Positions 6,717 through 7,625 of a stretch of 7,625 nucleotides of DNA are shown here, in pieces. This DNA is from an uncultured Litoreibacter sp. (GTDB taxonomy: Bacteria; Pseudomonadota; Alphaproteobacteria; Rhodobacterales; Rhodobacteraceae): positions 1 to 7,625 of the forward strand of contig CALFWN010000089.1 in the NCBI GenBank assembly GCA_937928335.1, given 5' to 3'. The position numbers and the translations under genes were made by a program. How positions within the stretch are numbered: position 1 is the first letter of the stretch; each line of letters begins with the position of its first letter. The notes beneath the pieces are model-generated. The model saw nothing but the letters and a program-made list of their open reading frames with translations, was not told where the DNA came from and did no database searches.

Positions 6717-6737
6717 GGAGACGGGATGTAGCCGATG
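6717..6737 (+). promoter_or_regulatory. trkA translation start region with an ATG-TAG minimal ORF
   Basis: GGAG (6717-6720) is 14 bases from the trkA ATG (6735), too far for an ideal ribosome site, but only 5 bases from an ATG at 6726 that is followed at once by TAG (6726-6731). GGG at 6723-6725 is a weaker site at 9 bases from 6735. Ribosomes may load on the start-stop pair and re-initiate at trkA. The trkA start itself is firm because MKVIICGAGQVG begins there. Confidence 0.35.
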
Positions 6738-7625
6738 AAGGTCATTATCTGCGGCGCGGGGCAGGTGGGGTGGCAGATTGCCCGCCATTTGTCCGGCGAA
6801 AACAACAGCGTGACGGTGGTCGACAACAACCCCGATCTGGTGGCGCGCGCCACGGAGACGCTGGATGTGCAAGGCATCACCGGCAATGCCAGCTACCCCG
6901 ATATTCTGGATGCCGCGGGCGCGCGGGACGCGGATATGATCATCGCGGCGACCTTCTCGGATGAGGTCAACATGGTGACCTGCCAGGTGGCGCATTCGGT
7001 GTTTTCGGTGCCGCGCAAGATCGCGCGGCTCAGGGCGCAATCCTATCTGACGGCGATCTACTCGGATCTGTATCGCCGCGACCATTTGCCGATCGACGTG
7101 GTGATCTCGCCCGAGCGGGAGGTGGCGGAGGCCGCGCTGCGCCGACTGGCCAGCCCCGCCGCCTTTGACACGGAGAGTTTTCTGGGCGACAGAGTGCAGC
7201 TTCTGGGCATACGGCTGGCCGAGGATTGCCCGGTGCTGAACACCCCGCTGCGCCAGCTGACGGATCTGTTTTCCACCCTGCGCGCCACGGTGGTTGGCGT
7301 GCGGCGCAAGCGCCATCTGATTGCGCCCAACGCGGGCGACCAGCTATTTGCCGATGACGAGGTCTATCTGGCCACCCATACCGACGATGTGGCCCGCACA
7401 CTGGAGATTTTCGGCAAGGCGCAGAAGAAACAGGAGCGGGTGGTCATTCTGGGCGGCGGCAATGTGGGGCTGGCCGTGGCGCGTGCGCTGGAGGCCCGCA
7501 CCGAGCGTATCCGCGCCAAGGTGATCGAGAAAAGCCGCCGCTGCGCGGAGCTGGCCGCCGACGCGCTGGAGCGCACGATTGTTCTCAATGGCGACGGGCT
7601 GAATGCGGAGCTGCTGCATGAGGCC
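6735..7625 (+). CDS. trkA: TrkA, NAD-binding regulatory subunit of Trk potassium uptake (5' part)
   Basis: The visible 297 residues of a protein usually about 458 aa long run off the window end. TrkA is a peripheral cytosolic protein that binds NAD(H) and gates the TrkH/TrkG potassium channel. The first RCK_N (Rossmann) domain starts at residue 1 with GAGQVG (7-12) and the strand-end acidic D30 in VTVVDNN. A linking RCK_C domain covers about 145-225, and the second Rossmann fold opens with GGGNVG (240-245). This tandem RCK architecture is typical of TrkA rather than single-domain KtrA. In Rhodobacterales trkA often follows ntrX and is succeeded by trkH, hfq and hflX, which would lie beyond the window. 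Composition matches ntrBCYX, unlike the stretch just upstream. Confidence 0.95.
   Translation, partial: MKVIICGAGQVGWQIARHLSGENNSVTVVDNNPDLVARATETLDVQGITGNASYPDILDAAGARDADMIIAATFSDEVNMVTCQVAHSVFSVPRKIARLRAQSYLTAIYSDLYRRDHLPIDVVISPEREVAEAALRRLASPAAFDTESFLGDRVQLLGIRLAEDCPVLNTPLRQLTDLFSTLRATVVGVRRKRHLIAPNAGDQLFADDEVYLATHTDDVARTLEIFGKAQKKQERVVILGGGNVGLAVARALEARTERIRAKVIEKSRRCAELAADALERTIVLNGDGLNAELLHEA

Larger units (their letters stand above)
6235..6734. other. Non-coding stretch between the orphan gene and trkA
   Basis: About 500 bases without a convincing gene. Open frames on both strands cross it (about 6162-6665 minus and 6218-6706 plus), but their translations are rich in Arg/Ala/Pro, are driven by the hairpin repeats, and lack recognisable domains. 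The stretch holds a weak stem GGGAC-GTCCA-GTCCC (6250-6264), repeat copy B, a cluster of perfect hairpins (6485-6614), and the trkA leader. No clear promoter for trkA was found. Confidence 0.6.

Noticed and set aside
5338..6734. Transposon, integrase, tRNA attachment site or CRISPR array in the accessory gap
   Set aside because: No transposase or integrase motif, no tRNA, and no regular repeat-spacer pattern. The repeats found are only two diverged copies plus unrelated hairpins.
6681..7316. Minus-strand open frame of 211 codons opposite trkA
   Set aside because: TrkA on the + strand has both Rossmann motifs and normal spacing. The minus translation has no recognisable domain.

Overview
The window is a chromosomal segment of an alphaproteobacterium, most likely a member of the Rhodobacterales (roseobacter/Rhodobacter group). 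The evidence is the high G+C codon use, the gene order ntrB-ntrC-ntrY-ntrX-(accessory stretch)-trkA on one strand, and an NtrC that lacks the sigma54-contact loop, a known peculiarity of Rhodobacter capsulatus NtrC.

Layout, all genes on the + strand: 1-180 is the end of ntrB (nitrogen sensor kinase). ntrC (181-1554) is a response regulator abutting ntrB. A gap of 83 bases with a small hairpin follows. ntrY (1638-3899) is a membrane histidine kinase. ntrX (3922-5337), its response regulator, starts 22 bases after ntrY. Between ntrX and trkA lie about 1.4 kb of different character: a 15-bp tandem repeat, a region with nested inverted repeats, a small AT-richer orphan gene (5725-6234, 169 aa, no family recognised), and a cluster of short perfect hairpins. 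Two diverged direct repeats (about 5427-5640 and 6274-6492) flank the orphan gene. The beginning of trkA (6735 to the window end) closes the window.

The genes form two paired two-component systems. NtrB/NtrC reads nitrogen status through PII and glutamine. NtrY/NtrX is the membrane-linked paralogous pair that responds to nitrogen or redox/envelope signals in alphaproteobacteria. Both regulators keep a receiver, an AAA+ ATPase core and a Fis-type DNA-binding domain, yet neither has the GAFTGA motif used to engage sigma54. NtrC has lost the whole L1 region and also the L2 insertion; NtrX keeps L2. Both are therefore predicted to act without sigma54. TrkA is the cytosolic NAD-binding regulator of Trk potassium uptake.

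I see no CRISPR array, tRNA, rRNA, transposase or defence system. The part least explained by known biology is the ntrX-trkA gap: an orphan gene between related non-coding repeats, followed by a dense hairpin cluster just before trkA.
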